Below the pieces are notes generated by a model. The model was not told where the DNA came from and did no database searches. It saw only the letters and a list, made by a program, of their open reading frames with translations. A stretch of DNA of 64,000 nt. Source: Candidatus Parcubacteria bacterium. Its GTDB lineage: Bacteria > Patescibacteria > Paceibacteria > UBA6257 > HR35. The stretch spans positions 492,584-556,583 of the forward strand of contig BPJI01000001.1 in the NCBI GenBank assembly GCA_026004535.1. Reading direction: 5' to 3'. A program made the translations under genes and the position numbers. This document shows, one piece after another, positions 17,301 through 26,359 of the stretch (its first letter is position 1; every line of letters starts with the position of its first letter).

Positions 17301-19058
17301 CTACTTAAAAATTCTCCTATATACCTTTAAAATTGCTTCAGGTATAGGAGATAGTTTGACTTTTTGTTTAACATCGGCAAAGTCTTCATCAAAAATTTCA
17401 TCGCCCAGAGAAAAGACATAAACGTTGAATTTTCCTTTTATACCTTTAATTGCTTTTTTGAAAGCCGGAATTGAAGTTTGATCCAAAATTATACCTGTAT
17501 AATGATCTGAATTTTTGAAAATTTTAAACCTCTCATTGTTAATTACTTTTTCAAAAGTTCCCTCCTTTATACAAAGCATCTCTATTGCTTGTTTGGTAAA
17601 TTTAATTTTATTTCTATCGGTTGGTTCATCAAAATCTACAAAATCAGTTTTAAAGTATTTTAAATTACCACCTAAGCCCCCAACCCATTCGCCCTTTAAA
17701 TTTTTATATCCCTCAATAACTTTTTTAATCCTCGGATAACAAACATCGGTGCAAATATTATTTTCATTATTAGTAACCAAAATAAATTGACGATTTCCGC
17801 CATCTTCTTTGTTAAGTTCTAAAACTGCCTGTCCAGTTGTACCAGTACCAGCAAAAAAATCTAGAACAAGAATATCTTTTTTGTGCGAGTTGTTCTTCTC
17901 GTCAAAATAAAGAGAAATTAAATATCTTATCAAAGATGTCGGCTTAGGATAATCAAATATATTCTGCTTCCCAATAATCTTCTCAAGCTCACCACTTCCT
18001 TCCTCGGTTGTACCAACTTTTTTATTGAATCTATCTATTGCAACGAAAGGATTATTTATATTAGTGAAAATTATTTGTTTAGGAGAATCCCTAAAAACTT
18101 TATTCTTGCCATAAATAACCCTAATAGCGAAATTAGAACTTTTTATCCAAAATTTTGCCCCTTCTTTAATGTGTCTATTGACAGTATCTTGGGACCAACG
18201 GGATTTAAAAGACAAAATAAGATCACTAACATTTTTGCCATTTTTAACTTCAACGGGTTTAATAAGCTTATATTTTTTATCTGTAGTATTTTTATAAATT
18301 CCATCTTTGATGTTAAAAATTACAGAATTAGCAGGAAAAACTAATTTTTGTGTCTTGTTTGAGGCATTATACAATGGAGCATCATCAAATTCTGTTTTTA
18401 ATCTTTGAACGAGTAATTCTCGGATTTTATCTTTAAAAAGATGTCTAGCATAGGCTAATATGTATTCGCAGTTGGAGTAATAATTTACTTTTTGTCGTCC
18501 AAAATGTTGGGTCTTTTCCCATATAAACATGGTGATAAAATTTTTCTCTCCAAATATTTCATCCATCAACAACTTCAACTGCGCTACTTCATTGTCATCA
18601 ATTGATATAAAAACCACCCCTGTATCTTTCAGTAAATTTTTTGCTAACTTTAACCTTTTCTCCATAAATGACAACCATTTTGAGTGGCGGTAGGCGTCTT
18701 CTTTGTCAACATAATGATCGTTAAATCTCCATTCTTTTTTCTTCCCGGTATTATAAGGTGGATCAATATAAATCACGTCAACCTTGCCGGCATGGGTATA
18801 ATTCAAAACAGAAAGTGCGTGGTAATTATCGCCTTCAATCAATAAATTCACTGGTTTATTTTTATCTGTAATTATTTCTTTGTTTTTAACTTCTTTCAGC
18901 ACCGGCAATTTTTCCTTACACACTTCAACTACTTCTTCCGATTTATCTTCCCAAACAAGACCATACTTCTTCCTTTTCTTCAACTCCCTTTTCAACCTTT
19001 CAATCTCAGTTTTTAACTTTTTGTTTTCTTCTATAATATTTTTAAATTTTGCTTTCAT
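17301..19058 (-). CDS. Type III DNA methyltransferase Mod subunit
   Basis: The 585-residue beta-class adenine methyltransferase has a catalytic DPPYNTG near residue 97 and a SAM-binding FFAGTGTTGQAV near 400, in the order DPPY before FxGxG that defines Mod. An N-terminal coiled coil (residues 1-33) precedes the catalytic core, and the target-recognition region fills the middle (about 180-360). It methylates one strand of an asymmetric site and partners Res. No premature stops are seen. It begins 18 bases after the end of radC and is followed after 4 bases by the broken Mrr-like gene. Confidence 0.93.
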   Translation of the reverse strand: MKAKFKNIIEENKKLKTEIERLKRELKKRKKYGLVWEDKSEEVVEVCKEKLPVLKEVKNKEIITDKNKPVNLLIEGDNYHALSVLNYTHAGKVDVIYIDPPYNTGKKKEWRFNDHYVDKEDAYRHSKWLSFMEKRLKLAKNLLKDTGVVFISIDDNEVAQLKLLMDEIFGEKNFITMFIWEKTQHFGRQKVNYYSNCEYILAYARHLFKDKIRELLVQRLKTEFDDAPLYNASNKTQKLVFPANSVIFNIKDGIYKNTTDKKYKLIKPVEVKNGKNVSDLILSFKSRWSQDTVNRHIKEGAKFWIKSSNFAIRVIYGKNKVFRDSPKQIIFTNINNPFVAIDRFNKKVGTTEEGSGELEKIIGKQNIFDYPKPTSLIRYLISLYFDEKNNSHKKDILVLDFFAGTGTTGQAVLELNKEDGGNRQFILVTNNENNICTDVCYPRIKKVIEGYKNLKGEWVGGLGGNLKYFKTDFVDFDEPTDRNKIKFTKQAIEMLCIKEGTFEKVINNERFKIFKNSDHYTGIILDQTSIPAFKKAIKGIKGKFNVYVFSLGDEIFDEDFADVKQKVKLSPIPEAILKVYRRIFK

Positions 19059-19076
19059 TATAATTTTCTATTTTTA

Positions 19077-19791
19077 TTATATCAATTTACTATTTTTAAA
19101 ACTTAAATACGAGGTTTTTGTAATAATTATGTGATCTAAAATTTCGATGCCTAAGAGTTTGCCTGCTTCTTGGAGGCGTTTGGTGATGGTAATATCGTCT
19201 TCTGATGGGGTTGGGTCGCCTGAGGGGTGGTTGTGAACTAAAATTATGCTGTTTGCTCTTTGTCTTATTGCTTCAGCAAAAACTTCGCGAGGATGGACTA
19301 ATGATGAATTTAAAGTGCCAATTGAGATTTCGCTGATTACATAGTTTCTTGTATTTAAGGCAATTATATAAAAATGTTCTTTGTTGTAATCTTTGAGTTT
19401 GCTTTTAATTAATTTAAAAACATCTTCTGGAGATAAAATTTTCTTTGCTTTTGGCTGTTCTTCTATTTGAAGGTTATATCTTTTTGCTAATTCTAAAACT
19501 GCTTTAATTTGAGTTGCCTTTGCCAAACCTAATCCTTTAATTGACATTAATTCTTCTAAACTTGCCTCTAAGTAGATTTTTAAGGTTTCCAAAATGAGAT
19601 AATAATTTTTGAGATAAAACTGCTACTGATTCTCCACTTCTTCCACTTCTTAAAATTATTTGTAAGAGTTCTTGAATTGAAAGCGCTTCTGCTCCAAATT
19701 TTATTAATCTCTCTCGAGGTCTTTCATCTTTAGGAAGATCTCTCAAAGTAAAAGACTTAACTTTTTGAACTTTATATTTTTCATTTTTCAT
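19077..19791 (-). pseudogene. radC: RadC/JAB-domain protein, frameshifted
   Basis: The N-terminal UPF0758 helical domain (19791 to about 19570) reads LRDLPKDERPRERLI and IQELLQIILRSGRSGESV. The JAB domain lies in another frame (about 19592-19077) with VHNHPSGDPTPSEDD, the intact zinc-binding JAMM motif. Removing one base near 19565-19570 joins them as NLLEASLEELMSIKGLG, the normal RadC helix-hairpin-helix. The run there is not a homopolymer, so a true mutation is plausible, although an assembly error is possible. RadC is linked to mobile elements and competence; it is not required for DNA repair in E. coli. Confidence 0.85.
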
Positions 19792-19948
19792 CTTTTACAA
19801 ACATATCCTTTAATATCCCATAAAATTTTTCTTTATAACTCTGCGCCATTTAATTAAATTTTAGCACATCTTGAAAAATAATAAACCTTATCTACCTTAA
19901 AAATCATCTAAATTTTTCCCATATCCTTTTTCTACTTCTCTCTTTTTG

Positions 19949-20003
19949 ATACAAAACAACATTCTAATATTCTATAGAATGTTAGAATATTTTTGTTTTG
20001 TAT
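19949..20003. repeat. Palindromic repeat, copy B (short form)
   Basis: This 55-base imperfect palindrome has outer arms ATACAAAAC / GTTTTGTAT and inner arms ATTCTAATATTCTATAG / CTATAGAATGTTAGAAT. It directly abuts the vapC stop codon at 20004 and may serve as that gene's terminator. The 110 bases before it (19839-19948) match the leaders of copies C and G. Confidence 0.9.
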
Positions 20004-20372
20004 TTATTGAGGTGCAATTATTTTAAGATTTTTTACTTTTTTAAAGTCAGAGATATTATAAGTAACGAGTATTGAATCAGTTAATATCGTTGAAGCAGAT
20101 ATAACAGCATCTATTGTCTTTAAATTAAATTTTCTTCTTAATTCTCCTGCTAATTTTGCTATTTCAAAATCTAAATTAACAATCACAAAATCTTTAATTA
20201 AATCAAAAAATATTTTCTCACTTTGACTATCCAATTTAGGATAAGATAAAAATTCAGTTATAACTACCGTGGGCACAAAGAAAACTGATTCCTTATTTTT
20301 ATTGATAAAATTAAATGTTTTTTGATCACCGTTAAAGTAAAAAATTAAAATATTTGTATCTAAAGTAAACAT
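20004..20372 (-). CDS. PIN-domain toxin (VapC-like)
   Basis: The 122-residue protein has the PIN acidic residues in place: LDTNILIFYF at residues 4-13 (first Asp), the Glu of VVITEFLSY near 40, the Asp of KTIDAVISAS near 90, and the Asp of VTYNISDFKKV near 108. VapC toxins cut tRNA or rRNA with Mg. It overlaps by one base (TAATG) the end of an upstream small gene that is the likely antitoxin. It ends directly on palindrome copy B. Confidence 0.9.
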   Translation of the reverse strand: MFTLDTNILIFYFNGDQKTFNFINKNKESVFFVPTVVITEFLSYPKLDSQSEKIFFDLIKDFVIVNLDFEIAKLAGELRRKFNLKTIDAVISASTILTDSILVTYNISDFKKVKNLKIIAPQ

Positions 20373-20530
20373 TAATTTAATTTTCTATTTTCTCTTATCT
20401 TACTTTGCCATTTTTTAGGTTCTGGTCCTTTTTTATTTCTCCAGATACCAAAAGCTTTTAGCCATTTATCCCAGTCCTTCTTTGTTGTCAATCTTTGATT
20501 AATTGTTAAATTTAATGTTTTCTGTTTCAT
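20372..20530 (-). CDS. Probable antitoxin of the PIN toxin, 52 residues
   Basis: A start at 20530 gives 52 residues beginning MKQKTLNLTINQRLTTKKDW, with several Lys/Trp residues and a basic C-terminus (WQSKIRENRKLN). Its stop and the toxin start share one base, the classic toxin-antitoxin arrangement. The N-terminus could form a short beta strand, but there is no clear AbrB, MazE or Phd signature. It is named only by position. Confidence 0.65.
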   Translation of the reverse strand: MKQKTLNLTINQRLTTKKDWDKWLKAFGIWRNKKGPEPKKWQSKIRENRKLN

Positions 20531-20670
20531 TTTATCTAATTTTAACATATTTTTTATGAAATTTTTCTTTATAATTCTGAGGTGTTAGATTAATTAAATT
20601 TTAACAAATCTTTGAAAAAATAAATATAATTCTATCTTTTCCAAAATTATTTCACCTTCTCCTCTTTTTG

Positions 20671-20725
20671 ATACAAAACAACATTCTAATATTCTATAGA
20701 ATGTTAGAATATTTTTGTTTTGTAT
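20671..20725. repeat. Palindromic repeat, copy C (short form)
   Basis: This copy is identical to copy B over most of its 55 bases, including ATACAAAACAAC, the CTATAG centre and TTTTGTTTTGTAT. Its leader (about 20565-20670) also matches those of copies B and G. It lies upstream of the antitoxin gene on the minus strand. Confidence 0.9.
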
Positions 20726-20873
20726 TTATCATTAGAACTTCCTCTCTATTGGTTTATTTTAATTAATAATATTCTAAATTTACACTGGGACTAATAAATA
20801 TCTTATATATTCTTCATCTAAAACTTTGTCATAGCTATCAGGAGATTATAAAATATTTAGCATATAATCAAAT

Positions 20874-23744
20874 TTAATATAAAATCTCTCCTTCAAATTT
20901 TGGGTCATAAGGAAACAGAATCTCCTCAGCTTGAATTTTGAGTCTAATAATTTCATCTTTTGTAAGCATTAATGGTTGAACAAAATCAATTGTCAGAATG
21001 GGTATGACATATTGAGGATCTACATATTTAAGCGAGAAGTCATATTCTTGAATCGGGATTTCTTCTGTTGGAACTTTTGTTAATTGTACTGAAAGATTCG
21101 TAAAAAGTAAACTATTTTGAAAATTAGCGCTTGGTGGAAAGATTATTGTTATTCTATTGACTTTAACATTATTTAAAAGTTTATACTCCCAATTAATTCC
21201 TATAGGAACAGAAACATATCCGGGCCTAAATTCTGGTTCACGATAAATTTGCTGAAAACTACTTGTTATATCATTACAATCAATCATTTTTGTCGAGGTG
21301 GAGATTGTTTTTATTGTTTGATTGTCATTTTTTAAGTTAAGTTGAAAATAAATATCTGTGTTAGGAAGAAAATCTAATTGAAGTTGACAAATGTTTAGAT
21401 TGAATTGTTGATTTGAAAGAATTGAAAAGGTTGTGGTTGCTATTAATAGATAGTCAGTTGAGGTTGATGAAGTTGAGACTTTAATTTCATAAATTAGATC
21501 TTGATCATAATAAGCTGGTGAAAACCAAGATAAAAGATAATTTTTGTCTTCTGTTTTAATTTGAAAATCTAAAATATTCTTAATTGTTGATTTAGTGATT
21601 AATGAATTTTCTGGATTTAAAGGAGCATAAACAAAATCATTTGAAGGATTATTAGTTGAATAAGCATTGCCTAAATTTTGATTAATTATTGTCTCAGATG
21701 ATGAGGTTGATGTTTTCTTTCTTTGCAAAGATAAAGATGTTGAAGTTGGGTTGGCGACACAATCATTAAAATTAGTAATATTTCCCCAACAAACATAGTC
21801 TATTTGATTATTATCTTTGTCATATAATATTAAACCATTATTTTTAGCTAAATTATGGGATTTGGCATAAATAAAATCTGACTGAGTTGTCATTTCTAAA
21901 GAAGTATTGTTGTTGACTAATAGAAAATAAGAAAAAGCAGGAATAATACCTTTAAATTTTGATGAAGGAATAATTGTTGTTGATGAACCTGTGCTTTTTA
22001 TTCTTTCAATTCTCCAATCTGTTAAATCAATATTAAAGTCATTAGGATTATAAAGTTCAATATATTCACCAGTTGATGTGCCTTCTTTGATATAAATTTC
22101 AGAAAATAAAATTTTTCCTGTTGAAGGTGTGGCTGTTGAAATGTTTTGAATTAGAATTGGTTCTTGGGGGTTGCATAGATCTTGGGGCAAATCTGTTGAA
22201 GAAGTTGAAAAAGTATAGTTTTCTTCATCTAATTTGTCTTTTAAAAATAAGGCAAAATAATAGATTGTTGAAGTTGTAGGACATTTATTTATTTCAAAAA
22301 ATAAGGTTGTAGTTGAATTATTAAATTGTGGTTGAGGAAATGTTGATGAAGTACCAAAGTCTTCTAATTTAAAAGTTGAAAAATTAGTTGAAGTTGAGAT
22401 TAAAAGATCGTAGAAATAATTTGTTGAAGATAGATTTAATAATGGCTCTTGGAAAGTAATATTTAAATATATAGATTCTTCAGTTGATGTAATTTCAACA
22501 ATAAAATTATCTATTTTTACTTGCGAAAGATCAATAAAGTCTTCTCTTAGTTTTCTTGATATTGATTTTGAATTTTCAGGGTTAGGATTTCTTAACCAAA
22601 AGTCTTGTGAGTTATTGTCTGTGTCTTGTAAATTTTTTCTTTGAATTGATTTATTTTCAAAATTTAAAGAAATAAATGGTTCTATTTCAGATTGATAGAT
22701 TTTTTCTTTGTTGTCTCCATAACCAACTAAATCTGATATTTCTCCATTTGGTTTTCTTAAAATAATTGTATTATTTTTAGATATTGAATAGCTTTGAGCA
22801 TAAGTTAGGTCTGCTTGATAGTTATCTTTAAATTCTTCAGCTGAAATTAAAAAGAATGAATAGGGTTTGATTTTGCCTTGAAATTTTGATTGAGGAATTA
22901 AAGTATAGAGATTAGGAGTTGAGGTTGAATCAGGATTTTTTGAAGAATATTTTTCTAATTTCCAGCAGGTTAAGTCTATTTCTTCGTTGTTTGGATTGTA
23001 AAGTTCAATATATTCGTCATCAGTACTTGAAGCTGATTCAGATTGAATTTCAGATATTAAGATATTAGGATATTGTTTGTTTTTGTAATTTTCACAAGGA
23101 TCTTTTAGTTGAGAAAAAGAATTTGAAGTTCTTATATCTGCTCCACCTCCTATATAAGTTAAATTATTCATTGTTGTTGGTACTATTTGTTGTCTTAAAG
23201 ATGTTGTTGTTTGAGTTGAGGTTTGAATTTTAATTTGATTTGTTCTATCTGTAGTTGTTGGTAATCTTACGATTTCGTACGTCGTAAATTTGTTTATTTC
23301 TCTTTTTTCTTCTGTGTAAGTGATAATATTTTCTTTCTTTTCTTCTTTATAGGTTATTGTTTGAGTTTGAGTTTGTGGTTGAATATTTAATTGAAGTTTT
23401 GAGATTGAAGTTGAAGTTGGTTGAGAAAAAATTTGACCTAAATATGGGGGTGTTGATTCTTTGTAACCTAAGGCTATAAGTCTTATTTCTAAAGTTTGTT
23501 TTTGTTTTTCAAGATTAGCTAATTTTGTTTGTTTTTGTTTAGCTACTTCTGTTTTAAGACATTCTTTCTTTTGTTTAATTGACCAATTGTTTTCTGTACA
23601 TTGAAGAAATCTATCTTTAATTACTGAAAGAGCACAAGAATAATTATTAGTTGAACAATCATAAACAAAGATAGTATCTTGAAGTATTTGCTCCCAGTCT
23701 TGTTTTTTAGACTTATAATCATCATGAATATTCGCCGGTTTGTA
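20874..23744 (-). pseudogene. Lamin-tail-domain surface protein, 5' end lost
   Basis: The frame is open for 957 codons from 23744 but has no convincing start; the first ATG (23171) falls inside the protein. Two lamin-tail domains are clear: NILISEIQ through DEYIELYNPNNEEIDLT near the ATG, and ILFSEIYI through GEYIELYNPNDFNIDLTDW in the middle. These are beta-sandwich domains found in secreted bacterial proteins. Upstream, codons in 23744-23172 encode a Gln/Lys coiled coil and a Thr/Gln-rich linker with four cysteines in the first 90 residues. Long stretches rich in Ser-Thr suggest an extracellular location. Upstream the same frame enters a decayed lytic-transglycosylase-like region, so this is probably the surviving 3' part of one long gene. 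Confidence 0.65.
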
Positions 23745-24726
23745 TCACCATTGTATTTTATTATAGCCGACGCTCTTCATTCTCATTGAATTCCATCTTT
23801 AAATAAGTTTCAAAGCTGCAGCATATAATGAATCTTCTAGATTCCAAGGATTTTTATTTTTAAGTTCTGGATAAGATAACCAAGTTGTAGGTTGAAATTG
23901 AGTGTAACCAATACCAAAATCTGGAGAAAAAGGAACTTTGTTGATATCTAAGACCTAAATTTTTAGGTTATTTTTTCTAAAGCTGAGTATTGCTCTGTAC
24001 ACCAACTTGTTCGAGCTGTTGTAGAATAGCATTTTGTACCCTCAATAGGCCTGGGTCTACTTCTAAGTACATCACAATACTCTACACATCTCTGAATATT
24101 GCTTATCTTTATCGCCCAAATTGTTTCCCATAATCTTTAGTAAATCCACTCTCTTTTTCTAAAATGGTTAATAAATAGGAAGGCGTTTTAAGCCCTGATT
24201 ATTTTAGTTACCTCTATCCACAGCTTCAATAATTTCTTCCCTCCAGGCAAGAGCAATTACGCCTACAATTATGACAAGAAGGTAAATTAAAATAATTAAC
24301 CGCGCACTCTGCTTCATAGTTCATTGCTAAAAATTTAAATGTCACAATATATTTTTCTAAAGCTTCGTTAGCTATAATTTTGATAATTTTCTTATTTTTT
24401 AAAGGCTACGTGATCCCCAAAGTAGTTTCAAGAATACCAATCTCCTCTGTCGATCATATTTTTTATAGATAATCTGATTTTATAAAAATCATAATTGTTA
24501 ATTGAAATGTTTAGAAGGAACGCTAATCGTTCTCTAAAAGTGGTTATATTATCTCTTGTCCAACCTTCCTTCGCTCGATGGTAGTAGTGGCTCATAGAAT
24601 TTTCTCGATAGCTTTCTAGTTCTTCATTATAAATTTCGCCATCGTCCGAAGTCCATGATATATATAGAAATCACTGTCCACTGCCTCGTTACGTGGTGCT
24701 CCAAATCTTATTAAGCTCCAGGATCA
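23745..24726 (-). pseudogene. Decayed lytic-transglycosylase-like region
   Basis: Reading fragments in different frames gives recognisable pieces in collinear order: YLLTILEKESGFTKDYGKQF near 24140-24180 (catalytic-Glu-like), PDFGIGYTQFQPTTWLSYP near 23900 (the family's substrate-binding GxxQF-TW patch), and NPWNLEDSLYAAALKLI near 23830. They are separated by at least four stops and several frameshifts, one at a TATATATA run near 24656-24664. The sequence then flows into the lamin-tail frame through a TGA at 23745. Wall-cleaving enzymes of this kind are secreted. With this many lesions in under 1 kb the region cannot be functional as read. Confidence 0.6.
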
Positions 24727-25107
24727 TCAAAATGTAATAGCTTCAGTGTCCCTACTTTGATTCAATATCAATTCCTTAGGTATCTCTATTTGATAACCTT
24801 CAGCATGATTAATAACCAATTTTCTGTCTCCTTTATCTATTATTTCTACTCCTTCAAGTCGGATGTCAGTTGTGGTGGAAATGTAAGATTCAAAATCTAA
24901 AGCTCTTGATACTTTTTCAGCATATTCTTCTTCATTGAATTTCTTTGTTTTTTCTATTTCTTGTTCTATTTGTTGAAGCTGTTGTTTAGTTTGTTCTATT
25001 TTTTTATTGATTGTTAGTTTTTGATAAAGAAAATAGCCTCCAACTGATAATAAAAGAAGAAAAACTATAAATAAGGATAAAATATCTTTCTTTGTTAAAC
25101 TTTGCAT
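24727..25107 (-). CDS. Signal-anchored coiled-coil protein (possible 5' end of the decayed gene)
   Basis: The 126-residue protein has a basic N-terminus, a membrane helix at residues 10-30 and a coiled coil at 35-65 (QTKQQLQQIEQEIEKTKK). A short C-terminal domain ends TEAITF, followed by two TGA codons. The same frame continues beyond them with SWSLIRFGAPRNEAVDS, so it may be the remaining 5' portion of the transglycosylase / lamin-tail gene rather than an independent gene. Confidence 0.5.
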   Translation of the reverse strand: MQSLTKKDILSLFIVFLLLLSVGGYFLYQKLTINKKIEQTKQQLQQIEQEIEKTKKFNEEEYAEKVSRALDFESYISTTTDIRLEGVEIIDKGDRKLVINHAEGYQIEIPKELILNQSRDTEAITF

Positions 25108-25199
25108 TATTTAAATTAACGACAATTATTTCGAAAAACGACCTAATATAATTTTATTATAAAAATTTTTTAAAAACTTCACTAGTAATATATTTCTTT

Positions 25200-25297
25200 T
25201 ATACAAAACAATATTCTAACATTCTATAGACTACAACCCACCCTCCGCATCCTCCCGTTTTTCGAACGGCCACTGTTAGAATATTTTTATCTTGTAT
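25200..25297. repeat. Palindromic repeat, copy D (long form)
   Basis: The same outer arms as the short copies enclose an extra segment of about 45 bases after TCTATAGA: CTACAACCCACCCTCC, GCATCCTCCC, then a small hairpin CCGTT-TTTCG-AACGG, before CTGTTAGAATATT resumes the right arm. It sits just downstream of the ArsR-like gene's stop on the minus strand. Confidence 0.88.
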
Positions 25298-25317
25298 TTA
25301 TTAGTTAAAAACGAGGT

Positions 25318-25587
25318 TTATTCGAAATTTTTTATAAATTCAATAAATTTCTTGCCGTAGGGAGATAAAAAATGGATTACGTTTCTGCCTTGATATTTTT
25401 TGTTTAAAAGTCCAGCGCGAACTAAAATGCGAGTATGTTGAGAAATGTTTTTAAAATTTCCATTAAGTTCATCAGTGATCTCTTCTACTGAAAGTCCTGG
25501 GTTTTTATCAATTAAAAGCAAAATAGATATTCGCCAATGATTAGCTACTCCTTTAAAATATCTTTCTAATTGTTTAGGCTTTTTCAT
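25318..25587 (-). CDS. ArsR-type winged-helix transcription regulator
   Basis: The 89-residue protein has the ArsR/winged-helix layout: NHWRISILLLIDKNPGLSVEE, a recognition helix in FKNISQHTRILVRAGLLNKK, and a wing in GRNVIHFLSP. No metal-binding cysteine pair (CVC) is visible, so the signal it senses is unknown. It stands alone, flanked on both sides by palindromic repeats (copies D and E). Confidence 0.82.
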   Translation of the reverse strand: MKKPKQLERYFKGVANHWRISILLLIDKNPGLSVEEITDELNGNFKNISQHTRILVRAGLLNKKYQGRNVIHFLSPYGKKFIEFIKNFE

Positions 25588-25610
25588 AATTTAATTATAT
25601 TGAAGATTTT

Positions 25611-25661
25611 GATATAAAACAATATTCCAATATTCTATAGAATGTTAGAATGTTTTATATC
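25611..25661. repeat. Palindromic repeat, copy E (short form)
   Basis: This is a 51-base near-perfect palindrome with outer arms GATATAAAAC / GTTTTATATC and core ATTCTATAGAAT. The outer arms changed from TACAAAAC to TATAAAAC and the change is matched on the other side, so pairing is kept. It lies 24 bases upstream of the ArsR-like start. Confidence 0.9.
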
Positions 25662-25758
25662 AAATAAAATTTGTTTTTAATTGGGTTATTCTTATGAATT
25701 AGAATTATTTTTATTAATTTTGTTTTAGCGAGATGATTTTTAAAGTAGCATATTCATC

Positions 25759-26070
25759 TTAGCTTTTGGTATTTTCTATTTTAAAAAATTTAATAAAAAT
25801 TAAGGTTAATGAATAAGTTAAGCCTGAGACAATTATTAACGTAGCTAAGTTAATTTTTGAGTAAAGAAAATAACTTAAAAGGCTTTTACTAATACTTACT
25901 AAATTAATTATTGAAGCTAAAAAAGCAAATATACTACCAGTAACCAAATTTTATGTTTTTTTGAGCAATAAAAATTAGTATTGTTAAATAACAATATATC
26001 TTCGAAGAATTTTAATTGCCCAACCCAAAATTGAGATTGCTCCGAAATAAGCTGCTTAAGTAGCAGTTAA
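25759..26070 (-). pseudogene. Remnant of a small membrane protein gene
   Basis: An open stretch of 62 codons (25947-25759, TTG start) encodes two hydrophobic helices and ends FKIENTKS. Upstream, the same frame reads AAYFGAISILGWAIKILRR but is broken by three stops. The whole looks like a decayed gene of at least 100 codons. I do not recognise the family. Confidence 0.45.
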
Positions 26071-26102
26071 TCACTATTTATAATTTAATATTTATTTTAA
26101 TT

Positions 26103-26132
26103 TTTACTAACTTATTATAAATATGATATAAT
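26103..26132 (+). promoter_or_regulatory. Promoter of the 47-residue Cys-rich gene
   Basis: A consensus TATAAT lies at 26127-26132, with TTTACT at 26103-26108 as a -35 box at 18-base spacing. The start codon follows 43 bases later. No Shine-Dalgarno is visible before the ATG. Confidence 0.6.
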
Positions 26133-26174
26133 TAATAAAACACGGTCGAAGTTAATTTTAATATTTACCCCAAA

Positions 26175-26318
26175 ATGGAAAATCAAAACGTCTGCCAAGC
26201 TTGCCAACAACTAACTGAAGCATTATGCCAAATCTGTAATGGTTGCCAAAATTGTTGTCAGTGCAATACACATCAAGAAACTCCCTCTGATCAACCTCAG
26301 CAAGAAAATAATCAGTAA
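26175..26318 (+). CDS. 47-residue Cys-rich protein
   Basis: The ORF starts MENQNVCQACQQLTEALCQ and contains eight cysteines in about 25 residues, arranged C-x2-C, C-x2-C-x2-C-x2-CC-x-C. A Gln/Glu-rich polar tail ends QQENNQ. The pattern suggests metal binding (two zinc-ribbon-like knuckles or a metallothionein-like cluster). It is a self-contained plus-strand unit with a good promoter and a strong terminator in an otherwise minus-strand area. No signal peptide is present, so it is cytosolic. I do not recognise the family. It was found by reading, being too short for usual gene calls. Confidence 0.7.
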   Translation: MENQNVCQACQQLTEALCQICNGCQNCCQCNTHQETPSDQPQQENNQ

Positions 26319-26331
26319 ACACATTAAAAAA

Positions 26332-26359
26332 CCTCCTCTTAAATAAGAGGAGGTTTTTT
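26332..26359. terminator. Bidirectional intrinsic terminator
   Basis: A perfect 9-base stem CCTCCTCTT / AAGAGGAGG with an AAAT loop is preceded by A6 and followed by T6. It can end transcription from the Cys-rich gene on the plus strand and from the converging VKOR-like gene on the minus strand. Confidence 0.92.

Noticed and set aside
23745..24729. Several in-frame TGA codons read naturally as Gly or Trp, suggesting a recoded UGA.
   Set aside because: TGA is a coupled stop in atpG and in the csoR-like gene, TAA and TAG stops also occur in this stretch, and there are frameshifts (for example at TATATATA near 24660). Ordinary decay explains it.
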